From: Cyclina sinensis
Lineage: Eukaryota > Mollusca > Bivalvia > Venerida > Veneridae
Assembly (NCBI GenBank): GCA_012932295.1
Contig: JAAONU010000009.1
Span: forward strand, 6,064,203-6,128,202
Direction of reading: 5' to 3'
DNA: 64,000 nt
Below, in pieces: positions 23,036-36,628 of this stretch. A program made the translations under genes and the position numbers. Below the pieces are notes generated by a model, which saw nothing but the letters and a program-made list of their open reading frames with translations, ran no database searches and was not told the origin of the DNA. Position 1 is the first letter of the stretch. Every line of letters starts with the position of its first letter.

Positions 23036-25528
23036 AAATTCCGTGCAGTATATTGAGCCAGCTTACTCTTTTAACTTTGATTTTACAATATATTATCTAA
23101 TGTTCGTCTAATTTACAATACAGTCATAAAAAGGTCAATTTCTAAAGAGTCTCATTTGATTTTCTTAATAAAAGATAATTTGTATAATTAAAAATACAGA
23201 TATGAAATACAACTATAAAAAGCGTTTAACGTGAAGCCCTAAGCGTGGTAAAGCTTGACAACTATCCTTAATACGCACGTTCAACGATGGCTTTCATGAC
23301 AAGAAAAAAATCGTTTAAAGAATAATTTCTGTTTTTATATAACTAAATTTGATCTCGAAGCATACTTAGTAAAGCGATGAATGGGGTTTTATTTTCCGTG
23401 AACATCGAAAATAACCATCTTTTGAATATTTAAGTCCCAGTATCAAATTGATGTAACTGATACAGAAAAATAAATATTCTGGTATGATGATGATAAAACA
23501 ATGTATTATTTCTAAAATGAAAAAATAAAATATCCATCAATAAAAGTCTATACCAAAATCTTAGAATTGTCAGTTTTTGTTTGTGAACGTTGGGAATCCG
23601 ACTAGAGTCTCCTGTTATGCCAGAATGAGTGTAAATATATGAATGTCAAAAGAATGCCATAACGACAAGTGGACTAAACTCTAAATACTTTGATGTGATT
23701 AAAATCCCGTGAAGACGCGTCATATTCTATTTCAGGAACAAGACATGTGTCAAACTTGTCACATTTACCTTTTAGATTATGAAATTAATTTATAATATTG
23801 CCAAGATATTCGCGATTGCCAAGGCTTCATATTAATACAAAAACTTACTTTTCTCATCACAGATAACTACTAAATATTTTATAGTAGTCCACAGTCACCA
23901 GGTTGTTGTCGGCAGTTTTAAAGACATAACCACTAAGAATTGGGATACACCATTGCTGGAAGTGAACATACATGGGCGTGTTTGTGCAAATAAGTGTTTT
24001 CCACATCTTATACCAGGGGTGTATGAGTTTTGATGCGGGTTAAGTAATCAAAATAATTGTCAGCGTAGAAAAGAGCTGAAACTTTAGCGTTACCAAGACT
24101 GACGCATCGATCTCGCGAACGTCGTCGTTGGAAAATATTGCCAATAAGGTAGGCAAGATGGTGCATCCCTGCTTTTAACCGAAAGTGCATTCAAACTAGT
24201 CTAATGGATGTGCTGTTGATGGGTACACAAGCTGAAGAACTAACGTACTTGTTTTTATTTGATTTTCACAACTTTCCGTCGATTTCATTCAGTAAGAGTT
24301 TGTACTGAAGCAGCCTTCGGCCCTCAGATTGAAACACTTGTCAGGGCGATAAAGGAGGTGTAGACGTTTTTGTTGTTTCAAATTATACGGTCTTCCCGTA
24401 TGAAATCCATCTTGTTCATTAGCTAAGACCCCAATAGTCTCTAGGCACAATCATGCCCTCTTATTGGTAAGAGCTATATTAAGTTTGTATACGCATGGTA
24501 AAAGACTATTTCCTCTGTAAAGCAGTGGGGTTCTTTTGTCGGCGTAAAGAACCTTTAAAATCGCGAATAGGACAGAACAACACCAGAAAGATGGAACAAT
24601 ACTGCAGTCATGTATAAACTGATAAAGCTTGGCAAAGTAACTTTAAGTGCTAATTTACGGACATCATATGGTATTCTATCATATTCTTCAGCTGGCAACT
24701 TTACGTGCTTTTTAGTATTAATTTCAGAATAATTCTTGTAGTCTAATGAAGGGTTTATAACAGTGTTTCAGTCACCATAGACGACATTATGTGTATTATC
24801 AATTTGTAAAACAATGTTTAATGTTCTCATAACATTCTGGTCTACCTTCAGTTGAACCACACAAATTAACTTAAGTTATCCTATGATAACAGATAGCGAT
24901 ATCTAAAATAATATTACTTTCGTGATTGTTTAAAAAAAGAATTTTCTGCTACATAATCATTTTTTCCCGTAAAAGAATCATAATTCCTTTACTATGACTT
25001 GTTTAATATAATATTTATAAATAGATAAATGTCGCCTCCATATTCTGCGTTTACATATGTATAAATCTGTTTTGTACTATGTATATCTTAAAAACAGATG
25101 GTGATATATTTCTTTAACTTAACAAAATGAAATAAGTCTCTTCTCTTCTGCATATCTCCTAATCTCTTGCAGTTTGGGGATTATTGTTTTACCTTATCAC
25201 CCATGTGGTAAGTGAAAAACCATTTCAACTTAAAAAAACAACATTAAACTGACAAAATTTGAAGGTTATACTTAGAACCCTAAAAAGATTTTTAATGTAT
25301 ATATCATGTTATATATAATGGCAGGAGGCCAGCAGTGATGTGCGCTTGGTAAGAGATAGCACGTATTGGCAGTGCGGACCTCTTGGTATTATAGTGACTT
25401 TCTATTCTGTTCGTCAATCCTATTGTTTAAAGCTTGCCATAGGTGTCTTGTGCTATTTGTAGAATACACTGAGATTAGGTTGTTTCAAATTTTTAGCACT
25501 GTCACTTTACCCTTTTAGAGCTCTTTTT
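23036..25528. other. Spacer between the convergent genes, with ORF relics (copy B)
   Basis: Counterpart of 7852-10344, including the - strand protein-like frame at 24008-24190 and its frame-shifted continuation. It is about 99.5% identical to copy A by eye until about 25,205. The last 300 bp before the cadherin stop are clearly more diverged, and the 16-bp hairpin is degraded here. Confidence 0.4.
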
Positions 25529-28500
25529 TCACATTAAACATACTAAAGTCAAAACCATATTTGTAAAAATAGTAAGAAAAGATAGTGTTGGACACCCTGC
25601 GCTATTCAACCAGTTATGGGTTACAACTGAGTGGTGTTCCCTGTTTATAACGACAGACACTGTGGTTGTTCCTGTTAAAGGGGCGGGGTCGGTTCCTCCA
25701 TCTACAGCTAATAAAGTCAGTAGATATGTTGTTCTTTCCCGCGGAAGTCCTTTTGCGATGGAAATGATTCCATGGTCTGTAGAGATGTTAAAATAATCAC
25801 TGTCATTGCTGTCTGAAAATAAAAGAAATAACCCTTCATATACACATTTCATTTGTAGGTTTGTTTAGTTCCGATGTTTCTGTGACTAACATGTTCATTT
25901 GGCATTGTCACATCATCCGCTTTCTGTCCGTCCGTCAATGCAGAAGTGTATACTTATTATATTTAGTATGGGCCAGCAGGATTTTTTGGTCTGTAATTTA
26001 TGTTTTTGTTGTAGATTGTCTTTACTCCTGTGAGAATAACTGTACTTCTCTTATCAGGTTGGTATATCGGGATTGTCTGTGAGGCGCTCACAGTTGAGTT
26101 GTCGTCGGTTGCTGAATTTTGGTGTGAAACTGGTATCTTTCATTAAAACACCGATCGTTAATCTAGACCTCGCATTTAATTAGGCAGTGCCTTAGTTTAT
26201 ATATTGCAATCGGTTAGGGTAGAACTGATCAAATTTGAAAATCAAAAAGTATTCTATTAACCCCTTGGGAATATATATGCTTACCGAGTATAGAATAGTG
26301 CACGTCGTTGTTCGGCGAGGTACGGTCGTTATCCACTGCCACTACATTCAAAACGGAACTTCCTGTAATAAGTTGGAAATAAATTCGGATATATAAAACA
26401 TATTACAATAAAGAATCATAGATGATACAAGAAACTCAGATAATCAATCTGAAATAACTGTAAGTCAGGGAAATCTCGTTTGTTTCTGATGTACAAGGTA
26501 GCGTAGAGAAGCCACCAAGCTAGGGTAGGTGCATCTCTACTCCTCTCTATTTTGTTTTGTTTTTGCGGATAACTGAATCTCTACTCCTCTCTATTTTGTT
26601 TTGTTTTTGCAAGGAGAACGAGATGTCTATTTACAAAAAATTAAAGATATCAGTGGCAACTGAATCATTGGACCATGTGTCTGCAAATGTTATGTACATT
26701 AATTTATTGAACACCTTGTTTTAGCTGCATTATCTTTACTAATCGTGCGATGGCCGCCTAACTGGTTAGTAATTGGGTCATCACAATCTGCGCCATTTTT
26801 GATTTTGATAAGCTGATCATTTAGATATAATTAAAATTTAATTTTAGAAAAAATTCAACATAAAATACATATTAAAGGGGAAATAGTAACTTCTTCTCTG
26901 AAGAACAAAAAAGAACCCACCTATGGGCAAACCTTGTAAAATAAATTGCTGGTAAGATATTCGCTCAAACTCAGGAACGTTGTCGTTCACGTCCTCGATT
27001 AGAATGGTCATATTTGCCCTTCCGGCTTTAGCTTCTTGTCCACTATCCCGCGCGCTGTAAACATTTGAACACAGATTTAAGTCAAAGCATGATGCATTTT
27101 TTTTTCACAAATTTTCTCTCCTTTTTAATTCTATTTATACTGAAGAGCATGCAATATGGCTAAATCATTTGTTTGGTTTGCTGGTGGGTACTGGCCAAAA
27201 CGGAAAAGGTCGGACACATTTTCATCCAATCGTTTCAACACGGCTTTCATCGGAATTCTCCCAGAAAGAAGTCTGATTGGTGGGACACAGAATTAAAGAA
27301 ATGATGAAATAAGAACAAATTGAAAGTTATTGTAAATAAGTATTTCCTCATGGAACCTCTGGGTCCATATAGGCACATTGACTGATGACATCACAAGCAC
27401 CTGTTACCAAAATATAGCTGAACTACTGGTTGGCAAAGAGAACCAATATTTATATACATTTGATAGCAGCAGAATTTTTAACTTTAGATAACTTTTTTCT
27501 TTTTCAGCCGAATTTTAAGATTCTTATATCATTTGAAAGCTCTTTAAATTCATATTTTGAAAATATAAGCAGATTTTGAATTTTTGTTTTTAAAGAAAAA
27601 AACTAAACTAATTTATACTTGTCATTTCAGCATTTTTCTAGCAGCTCAGATTTACTATGTTTAACCATTTACAATAAAAAAAGTAAACAGTTTTGACAAT
27701 TATTTTTTAAATATTTAAAATATGAGTTTACAGACCTTTTAAATGATATAAAATATTGAATTATTTGATGAAAAATGACTTTGTAACTGTAATTACAAAA
27801 TTACTGTGTTTTGCATTTTTATCAACCACCATATTTTTGCCAACCTTCGAGAAGTTACCTGTTTCTCTTATCAGTTATTTGTTACTATTAATAGATTTCA
27901 AAACAATAACATTAAACCTTCCTATTCATCTAAAAGTACCAGCAATATGTAATAAAACTTAGTTTTTATCTAAAGTTATTTCAAACGATGCAGGTCTTTG
28001 CGGATAGCTTGCATTCAGCACATATATGGCCTGCTTGTTCGTAACTTTTCTTTATCTGAGTAAACTTTCACAATTACTCACTGTATACTTAAATATACTT
28101 CCGTTTCTGTTTCAAAATCAACTGGCTCTGCTACCATTATCTCATCCATGTCTGTCCCGCCAATATAGAAATACCTCGGTTCCTTTTGGTGTGTTATAAA
28201 ATACTGTATGGTTCCAATACCTCCAAGCGCTTGCAGTTTTATACCGGTGCTGGTTCCGAATTCGCAATTCTCCTTGACCTTGACCGTAGCAGTTCCGTGA
28301 CCTATTCCAGTACTGATTGGTGGTTCCTTCCACGAAGTGAATGTATCACCTGCAATCAGTTGGTAACGTGAATCATCCTATCACATGTGACGTCACTATA
28401 CATTAACAGCGTTGTGCAGAACAAAAATAGAATACAGCATTTTTGAATGTCGTATAATTAGACGTGGCGATAATGTAGCTGGTTTGGTGATACCCACAAA

Positions 28501-31500
28501 AACCAAACCATTTTTTATTAACACTAAACATGATTTAATTATTATAGACTAATAATAACCAGTCCATCAGTGAAAAAATACTGACAAGCATTTTACAGCA
28601 GACCACTGGTGAGATTATTATTACCATTGTAAAATATTCAAGATTTTTTAGGATAAAAGAAGGACTGACATTTTATAAAAACTGACAAAATAAACATAAA
28701 AGCTTGAACAAAAATGATTTTAAAAATGCTATAGGACAAACTGGTTTGTTGTTGTTGTTGCTGCTGTTCGTGTAGTAATACTAGCGGTACTGTCACAAAC
28801 ATAACATCACTTTTATCATTATTTTTATTGTCATAATTATTTCATTTTTTTTTTGTTTGGACAACAACCCCTAGCAAGAAAACGATGCTTGATTTCCAGG
28901 AGTTTACCGCCAACTGAACAGCCATGGCCATTACATTACATTACAATAAAAAATTATTTTTACAATGATTTACATTGTAAATTTAAATCTATTTGACATT
29001 TTAACCATAATAATTTGAGTGCACAATATTCCAAAGCAACAATATTACTTTATTTTGACTACAGTTTAACGCCCTCATTGCAGTCCTCAAATTCAGGCGG
29101 GAGTCATCACCATTCCTTCGAAAAGCTAGTACTAGACTCCCATCCTCCGTAAGAAACTCCCAACTGTCTCAAATAAATAATCATTGTCTGTAATTGGGCG
29201 CAAGGATATTAGCAAGAACATAACAAACATAAAGTACAGAGATATTTTTTCGGTTATCGCACGTGAGCTCGTGCCTGACAAGTGTGTTTCACTACTTCAC
29301 AAATTCTTACCTTTCTGAACAAAAATGCGGACTGTCGCCGTGGCTGAGAATAGATAAGCGTCTTGACCTCTATCTACGGCTAAAACTTTCAGCTCATACA
29401 TGGATTTCGCAGACCACGACAGTTGCCTAGCAACTAATATACTTCCGGTAGGTGTATCTATAGCAAAACTTCCACTCGTTTCTCCACCTGCCATACAAAT
29501 AGAAATGCTAGTTAATGTTGATAATCAGACATTGCGTCAAAATTCAAATGTCTGCTTCATAATTATATGCCTATCGACGCAATATGATCATCGTTAGTGC
29601 ATCGTTACCATAAAATAATTATATAAAGATGGCAACCAGACATTACTTTTTAAACGTCGAATTCATATATTTACGTTATAAGGTCCGCTTACAGTCAATA
29701 TATTCAATAAGCGCCTTTGACGTCATCAGACGCTTGAATTTTCTGCAGGGTGTGCAAAAAAACAATAACACCCGGAGGGTTTTTGAAAAAAAAAATGTTA
29801 CCCTCTGAGCTGATGCAAAATGTAACAGTTTTAAAAGCCCGATTGCTGTTGATTATCATAAAACATATAGTGTACCTTCGATAAAATAGGACACCAGATT
29901 GTTTGGGGATGTTCCATCAGCATCTGTGGCAATTACTCTCATAACAAAGTCGTCTGCAAGAAACATATTGCATATTGCATTAAAAGTGAAAAAAAAATAT
30001 AATTAATATGCAAACTATATTAATAATATCAATTGATATATGGTCACATTACAGCATAGAAATCTGACTATCTTGTAAACTTCCTAGGCTTAATATGTTT
30101 TTGACATATGTGTCTAATAGAAATGTACTTTCTGAATAAGATATAAATAATTCTTAAATTTAGTTTTGTATTTCCGCTAATATAATATCCAGATAACAAA
30201 TGCAGCACATGTTTGCATGCTGTTAACAAAAATCACTGTACTGCACACTCGAGCCTACGACATTCAGGTCATTTTCCTGAAATCGTGCTGTAAATGTAAG
30301 TAATACCTATAAATGCAAGCTCGGATACAGATGTGTTGTAGAGTGTCTTTTCGAACACTGGCGCATTGTCATTGACGTCACCAATCAAAATCGTCATCAA
30401 TATATCTCCCGTCTTCTGTGTATTTCCCTGATCTAGTGCTCTTGGGAAAAAAAACGAAAAGTTACCATGGGCTAGCATTTTGATATGCATATAAAGCAAA
30501 AAATGACAGACTATAAGTGTTTTTACTTTCCCCTCCCCCCTTCCCCTCCCACACCCCCGGCCTCCCTTCCCCCTATTCTATGATTTATGACATGGAATTT
30601 ACTTCTAAATTTGCTTCTTGCAATAAATCTCGTAACAGTTTGTTAAGATTAGAAATAATTAAACATTAAACCCATAACAGTGTCATAAATACTTTACATA
30701 TACCAAATCATTAATTGCTCTTACATCACCCTGATTGTAACATTTGGAGCCTTTTCATAATCTAGCGGCGATGACGTGATGATCTCATCACTTCCTGGGC
30801 CACCGATGGAGAAATACTGGGGACTGGATTGTTCGGATATGTAGTAAGTAATGATTCCCGTTCCGCCAAGCGCTTGGAGTTTAATTCCCGTACTGGTTCC
30901 CACTTGTACATTCTCTTTAACTATAGTTGTTGCAATACCTTCTCCGTAACTTGAATTTACTGGGGGCTCCTTCCAGGACGTGAAATAAACAGACTGGTCC
31001 GCTTAAATGTAAAACAAAGGTGTCAAGAGGCTACCAGACTATACTACAGTTCCAATGCAAGGTTCTGGGCTTTAACTGTCATTATACGTTATTATACGTT
31101 ATACATTACTAAACGTTACTATGTGTGTTTACGTTATTATACTTCGAAAGTTACTTAGGAAATAGATTTTAAGTTTGAGTGATATACCGTCTGATATATC
31201 ACGGTGTCGAGTTCAGATGCGTAGTAATTTAATCACGAAGGCCGTAGGCCTGAGTGATTAAATAATTACGCATATGAACGAGAAACTGTGATATATACGA
31301 CGGTAGATCACGAAAATGTTAAAATCTATTTCCATTCTAACACGTACGTATATTTATAAGGGACGTAAGTATGTGCACTATTTAACAGTGGCGTTCTCAG
31401 TGACGTCAGCGGGCGCGCGCTTGTATTCAGCGTGCTATACTGCCTGATATATCACGCTCAATTCCTTCTTTGTTTATTGTCGGCAAATTGCGGATAGTGT

Positions 31501-32786
31501 TAGAATGCCTGATATATAACGCTCAGTTCCTTCTGTGTTTATTGTCGGCAAATTGCGGATAGTGTTAGAATATACGTTAAACGTTAGCATTATACGTTTC
31601 TACACTATGTACGTCATTATACATATAGAGAATAATTTCGGAAATTTTGAAGGACAGCCAGACGAACTTTTTGCGTTCACGACACAAACCTTTTAACAAA
31701 ACGCAGGCGTTACATCGAATACAGTTTGAATAAAAGTAGTCCGGCATGATCAAGCAACCGTATATCAAGGTCACGTGACCAACTGCCATATTTTATATGT
31801 TACAGGGTAATATCAGTTACTATACGTCATTAGTTACTATATACGTTACTGTCCGTTATACGTTACTGTACTTACGCAATACTTTTAAGATGAATAACGC
31901 TTTTAATGTATACGTTAACTGGATAAACCTGATCATTTCAGTCCGAAAAAAATCTTTTCATGAACCAAGTTAACAGAAAAATGTAGCAAAATCAGTTGAG
32001 TAGATAATACTTTTATCATGAGCTTTTCAAAATTTTACAAGAAATAACTTAAAAGCTCACGAGACTTACTGGGTCTTTAAAGTACAATGAAACACATTCT
32101 TTTTACTTATTCTGTCCATTTAAGCAATAGCAATTCAGTGTGTAATTATTCACAGTATGAATACCTAATGACTGCTGACGAAAACCAAAAAAAAAATCCC
32201 CAAAAAATCATAGCCAATAAATAACGAAATGTAATGAAAAACAGGGAACTATTTTACCACACCTACTTAGTGATGAGTGGACAGTAAATAAACTTCAGCA
32301 TGTTGGCTTCATATTGGTTATTCATAAACTGATCTGAACAATAAGGCAAAATATAAAAAAACAAGTTAATCTGTAAATGTGGAGAAATTGATAGCAGGAA
32401 TCACTGATACCCAATTTTTTATTGTATTAGCCATGCTTAAAGCCTTTGTAGCAAATGATATATATTTTAATGAAAGAAATTCCAATAAATGTTAATCTAA
32501 ACAAAATGTTAAAAGCTAAAGAGAAAATACTTGAGTGGGGGTTTAACCCATGCCCTTCAGTGAAAAGGTCTCAATCCTACACAAATTAATGGAATTGAGT
32601 ACTCTTCAGAATGGAGATAATGCATTATGGATTTAATACCTTAAATAAACTAAACTGTAGTTATGAAAAGTTATGTTATCAACAGGGTGTTTTTTATCAA
32701 TCCAAAATTTAAAGCTTACCTGTCTGAGCGACTGTGTATTTTGTGAAAACCGACAGCAAAACGATATAGGTCCAACCATTTCCCAT
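25529..32786 (-). CDS. Cadherin-like gene, copy B: complete, 9 exons, 498 aa
   Basis: Exons on the - strand: 32720-32786, 30725-31001, 30307-30440, 29876-29953, 29311-29487, 28082-28349, 26921-27054, 26285-26362, 25529-25812. All have GT-AG borders, intron phases run 1,2,1,1,1,2,1,1, and the sum is exactly 499 codons. Exon 1 is a signal peptide. Exons 2-5 and 6-9 are two copies of a two-repeat module, giving four cadherin-type repeats. The calcium linkers DVNDN lie at 136-140 and 355-359; ALDQG, LAVDRG, ARDSG and LAVDGG fit other cadherin motifs. The first repeat of each module is atypical (FTSWKEPP start, ALGG-G motif, LDYE or VDFE in place of LDRE). The last 24 residues are hydrophobic with no cytoplasmic tail, suggesting a GPI signal rather than a classical cadherin. 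Role: probably cell-surface adhesion or recognition. Confidence 0.9.
31161..31333. mobile_element. Foldback (inverted-repeat) element in intron 1 (copy B)
   Basis: Counterpart of 15978-16150, with arms meeting at GGCCGTAGGCC near 31240-31250. One arm reads CTGTGATATATACGACGG, a single change from copy A. Confidence 0.55.
32720..32786 (-). CDS. Signal-peptide exon 1 of cadherin-like copy B
   Basis: ATG at 32786 opens MGNGWTYIVLLSVFTKYTVAQT, with a hydrophobic core (YIVLLSVF) and a small-residue cleavage region (TVAQ). It ends in phase 1 before GTAAGC. The matching phase-1 acceptor is at 31001, giving the codon GCG. This exon lies outside the duplicated unit, 94 bp from its edge, so the window has only one copy. 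Confidence 0.88.
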
Positions 32787-33179
32787 TTTAAGGACAAACT
32801 AGTTGTTTAAAGGTTGGTATCGATTATATTATTTATTTTGGTTGAAGGAAGTATTTACATCCGTTTGGACCTGTTTAAGTACACTTTATGACTTCACTCG
32901 CGTTATGTTGACTTGTCTTGCTGATATACAATAGACTGCTAAAATATTGCGAAATAAGAAATCGCATTTAAGAATTCTTTAAACTAACCAACCACACCTT
33001 CTAGTAATATACAACAAAAAAAATAATAAATCGATAAGATGATTAAACCGTTTTTTCACTGATTGTAAATACTGAATCTTGTACATGAATCAATACACGT
33101 CGTATAACTTATGTTACAACAAACATGTTTTCGAAAAAATGTTATCATTTACAACATAAAATAATAAATTTTTATTTTA

Positions 33180-33720
33180 ATAATGATAATGATGGTGATG
33201 ATGATGATGTCGATGACGAAGAGAATGATGATGACGACGACGACGAGTGTGATGATGATAATGATGATGATGATGGTGGTGGTGGTGGTGGCAACGGTGA
33301 TGATGATGATATTGTTGTTGTTATTGATGATGATGATGATGTTGACGACGATAACCAAGAGAATGATGACGACGAATGTGATGATGATGAAGATGATGAT
33401 GGTGGTGGTGGCAACGGTGATGATGATGATATTGTTGTTGTTATTGATGATGATGATGATGTTGACGACGATAACCAAGAGAATGATGACGACGAATGTG
33501 ATGATGATGAAGATGATGATGGTGGTGGTGGCAACGGTGATGATGATGATATTGTTGTTGTTATTGATCATGATGACGATGATAATGATGATGATGACAA
33601 CGACGACGACGATTGTGGCGAAGATGATGATGTTGATGGTGATGATGATGATAATGGAGATGATTGTGGTGATGATGATGATGACAACGATGATGACAAC
33701 GATGATGATAATGATGAGAA
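33180..33720 (+). repeat. (GAT)n-rich array with an exact 120-bp tandem repeat
   Basis: GAT/GAC/GGT triplets dominate. 33300-33419 and 33420-33539 are identical 120-bp units, with partial units on both sides. Long open frames occur in several frames on both strands (Asp-rich in one, Ser/Pro-rich, Ile-rich or Met-rich in others), as expected when a period is a multiple of three. I do not call a gene. Confidence 0.95.
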
Positions 33721-33739
33721 AACAAACTTTCAATAGAAA

Positions 33740-35240
33740 AATACATTTTGCCATTTCTAAGTGGAACAGACGAAAATATCATAGTTTTGCTGCTGTAATA
33801 AAAAGAAATCTAATTTTCGGGATTGTGATATCTTTGTTTGAACTGCTGTCATCTTATAAGCTTTTCAGAAAATATTTTCGATGTATAGTTTCATGGAGTC
33901 AAGTAATGTTTTGTCGCATAACTACTCGTACGGTTTTATGTGAGGCATTTTCTTTTCTTAAAAACAGAAACATGTAGGGGAAAAAGGCGTACCTAAAACA
34001 ACTTAAAGAATCATTTCATATTAAAAGTTATATTAATGTTCTGAATGACCAAAATGAAAGTAAGCCAAGAAAAAGGTTAATAAAACTGTGATTTAGAAAT
34101 TATGTGAATTAAAAGAAACAAATACTTCTTTCCTCTCTGTGAGATGCAGTTTAGTATAGTTTATTAGTCTCATCCATGCACACATATATACAGTACAATA
34201 TAAAAACATAGAACAAAACAACAGCATGGCCAATCTAATTAAGATTTACAAGAGACTGTAATAGATTCTAAAATTCATACACATTTACAGAACAGACCTA
34301 AATCACATAAATTCCACACACTGATTAAAAATATAATAACATTTTTAAGTCAATTTGCCTAACAATCTTACACTAATTCAGCAGAGTATAAATAAATAAA
34401 AAAATAGACAGATAGATAGATAAATAGATAGAAAGGTAGGTAGGTAGGTCATTGAATAAATAAATAAATAAATAAATAAATAAATAGATAGATAAATAAA
34501 TAAATAGATGACAATTCGGTACATTTCAAGCGTGTCTTTAAATGTACAACATTATTTGGAAGGGAAGATAACTCCGTATGCCTTATCTGCTTTCGTCACC
34601 ACAGTTCTCTCAAAATGACGTCACAAATTACGTATTCTGCAGCGCCCTCTTGCGATTTTCTCCAAGCTGAACAGGTCGGTAAAAAATTTGCTCTAAAAAT
34701 TTTTAACCCACCCACTCCACCCATTTCTTTTGTATTTTATTTCTCTTTTTTTCTCGATTCTGCTGTGTTTTTCTGTATTTTTCAGAGTCATTGATCTGCA
34801 CGAATGGGACAACGACCAAGCAGTGACTTGTTCCATCATTTTTCGTTACTCAGTATGGCTGACAAAGGAAGCTGTATTGTAATTTCTGTTTTACAGGAGT
34901 ATACATGTTAAAAGACAATCAGAGACACGGACATTACAGTTCACACGTATTCTAAAATGATCAATGTGTCAATTAGTCAATAGGTCTAGTGTAATCATGA
35001 TTATACCATAAAATAGATCTAGATATACTGGTCTGTTTACACACTTGTATACTGTTGTGCATGTAAAGTCAATTTAAATATTAAGTCCTTATATATTAAT
35101 AAAGTGTCTTTTTATATACAAAATCAGACAATCATTACTTAATTTGACTATGTTCTTCTGTCTGCATTCTAGCGCGTCATTGTAATGCAACCACAATGTA
35201 CATGGCTTGAAGTTCAAAGAATCGTACAAGAAATTTCTAA
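33740..35240. other. Gene-free stretch upstream of the cadherin-like cluster
   Basis: It holds a mixed GATA/AAAT/GTAG microsatellite at about 34395-34510. From 34556 to 34680 there is a short CpG-containing block with TGACGTCA and GCAGCGCCCTCTTGCG, which looks like a dispersed repeat. No exon of a recognisable family is seen. Confidence 0.5.
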
Positions 35241-35254
35241 GTACCGTAGTAATT

Positions 35255-35590
35255 CAATCAAGCATACGTCCGTTTTTTCCGGTGTATGTGAAATAACGTT
35301 CGTTTGTCAGACGTTAGACTAATATGGCGTCCGATTTTGCCCGCTGTCCGATGATCAAAATTTTAATAACGTCCGATAGTCCGGCGTAGGAATTTTATAT
35401 TGCGTTCGAGTGTCCGGCGCATGAGTTTGTACGTCCGATGATCCGGCGTATGTGAATTATATGCCCGACCGATGCTCCGGCGTTGGCTATACTTTATAGT
35501 GCGACCGATGGTCCGGTGCACAAATCTCTTATTCGTCCGATCGTCCGGCGACCGCCCGATCATTCGGCGGGTTTCCGTAAGATTTTTGGA
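35255..35590 (+). repeat. Degenerate tandem repeat with TCCGATnnTCCGGCG core
   Basis: At least eight imperfect units of about 36-40 bp carry variants of CGTCCGATGATCCGGCGTATG. CpG density is much higher than in the AT-rich surroundings. Open frames on both strands (for example a - strand RRTIGR-type peptide) follow the repeat and are not taken as genes. Confidence 0.8.
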
Positions 35591-36628
35591 CATTTGGAAA
35601 ACGGTAACTGCCATATTGCCCCGGCTTACGCCTCCATTTGGGGATCAGCGCAGTTACATAAATTTCAAAATTATTTACGTAAATCTTCGCCATGTACGTT
35701 GTGGTTGTAATGTCAGCCATAGCAATATAATGCCAAACTTAATTATCTTTGACAACCTTATTTAAATTGATTTAACTTGAATTACTGGATGTGAAATTGT
35801 TGATATAAATTTGGATTGAATACAATGAAATAATTCTAATTCTTGTTGAGTTTCTGATCTTTCCCAATAATTTCACCCAGCCTTTTTTAAACACTCTTTA
35901 CTAGGATAATAATTATAGGAAAAGGCAAGGTGAATATGAGTAACAGTATTACAGTATCAGTGAGAAAAGAACATTATTTTTTTTTTCATTTATTAACATT
36001 TTTATATTTCTAGAAAGTAGATTACCAATGCTAATCTATATTTTAAGAACTGCAGTAAGATTGACAATATTAGAAACTGAAATGTGAAATACTGGCACTC
36101 ATGTGCACATTAAAAAAAAGGTTAAAGACATCCATTATCAACCCTGATCAGATCAGAGGTGAACTGATTAGCAGTGATTATCTTCCTTGATCTAAGAAAT
36201 ATAATAATTCGCTAAAACATTAAGAGCATTATGTACATAAAAAAGGAAAGCCTACTGTTAAAATAAATTACGGGTATCATATGTAGGAAAATACATATTC
36301 AAGCATAGTTGTTAAGTTATAACTGGATCACTCATTAAGTATTTTTACCGTATTTTTTCGAACACAGTGACAGTTGAACTGTTTTTTCAATGGGTATACA
36401 AAAAAAAAGATTGAATGATATTGTTGGTTTTTAAGTTCAAACTGAATTTCTTAAAAGATTCAGAGTAACTGTGACCTTAATATAAATAAAATGTATAAAT
36501 AAAGTGGTGTTTTTCTACTTTATGTTTTTCTTTTTCTTTTTCAATTTTAACGCCCCTTCGCAAAAACTGTCATGTACACCGTCGTTATCCAATGTAAGAA
36601 TGGTGTAATCATTTTAGATTTTATTTTA

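Larger units (their letters stand above)
17603..32625. repeat. Tandem segmental duplication, copy B
   Basis: Second head-to-tail unit of the duplication, about 600 bp longer than copy A mainly because of a MITE at 20589-21185. It carries a complete epimerase gene and exons 2-9 of the cadherin-like gene. Exon 1 of that gene lies just outside at 32720-32786. Identity to copy A is uneven: very high over 21720-25200, lower over 17603-21720 and around 25210-25500. Confidence 0.93.

Noticed and set aside
33125..33977. Long open frames on both strands (Asp-rich, Ser/Pro-rich, Met-rich, Ile-rich)
   Set aside because: They all follow the GAT-type trinucleotide repeat and occur in several overlapping frames; no non-repetitive coding sequence or splice context supports a gene.
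35363..35765. Arg-rich - strand frame and overlapping + strand frames
   Set aside because: They are repeat translations of the TCCGATnnTCCGG array.
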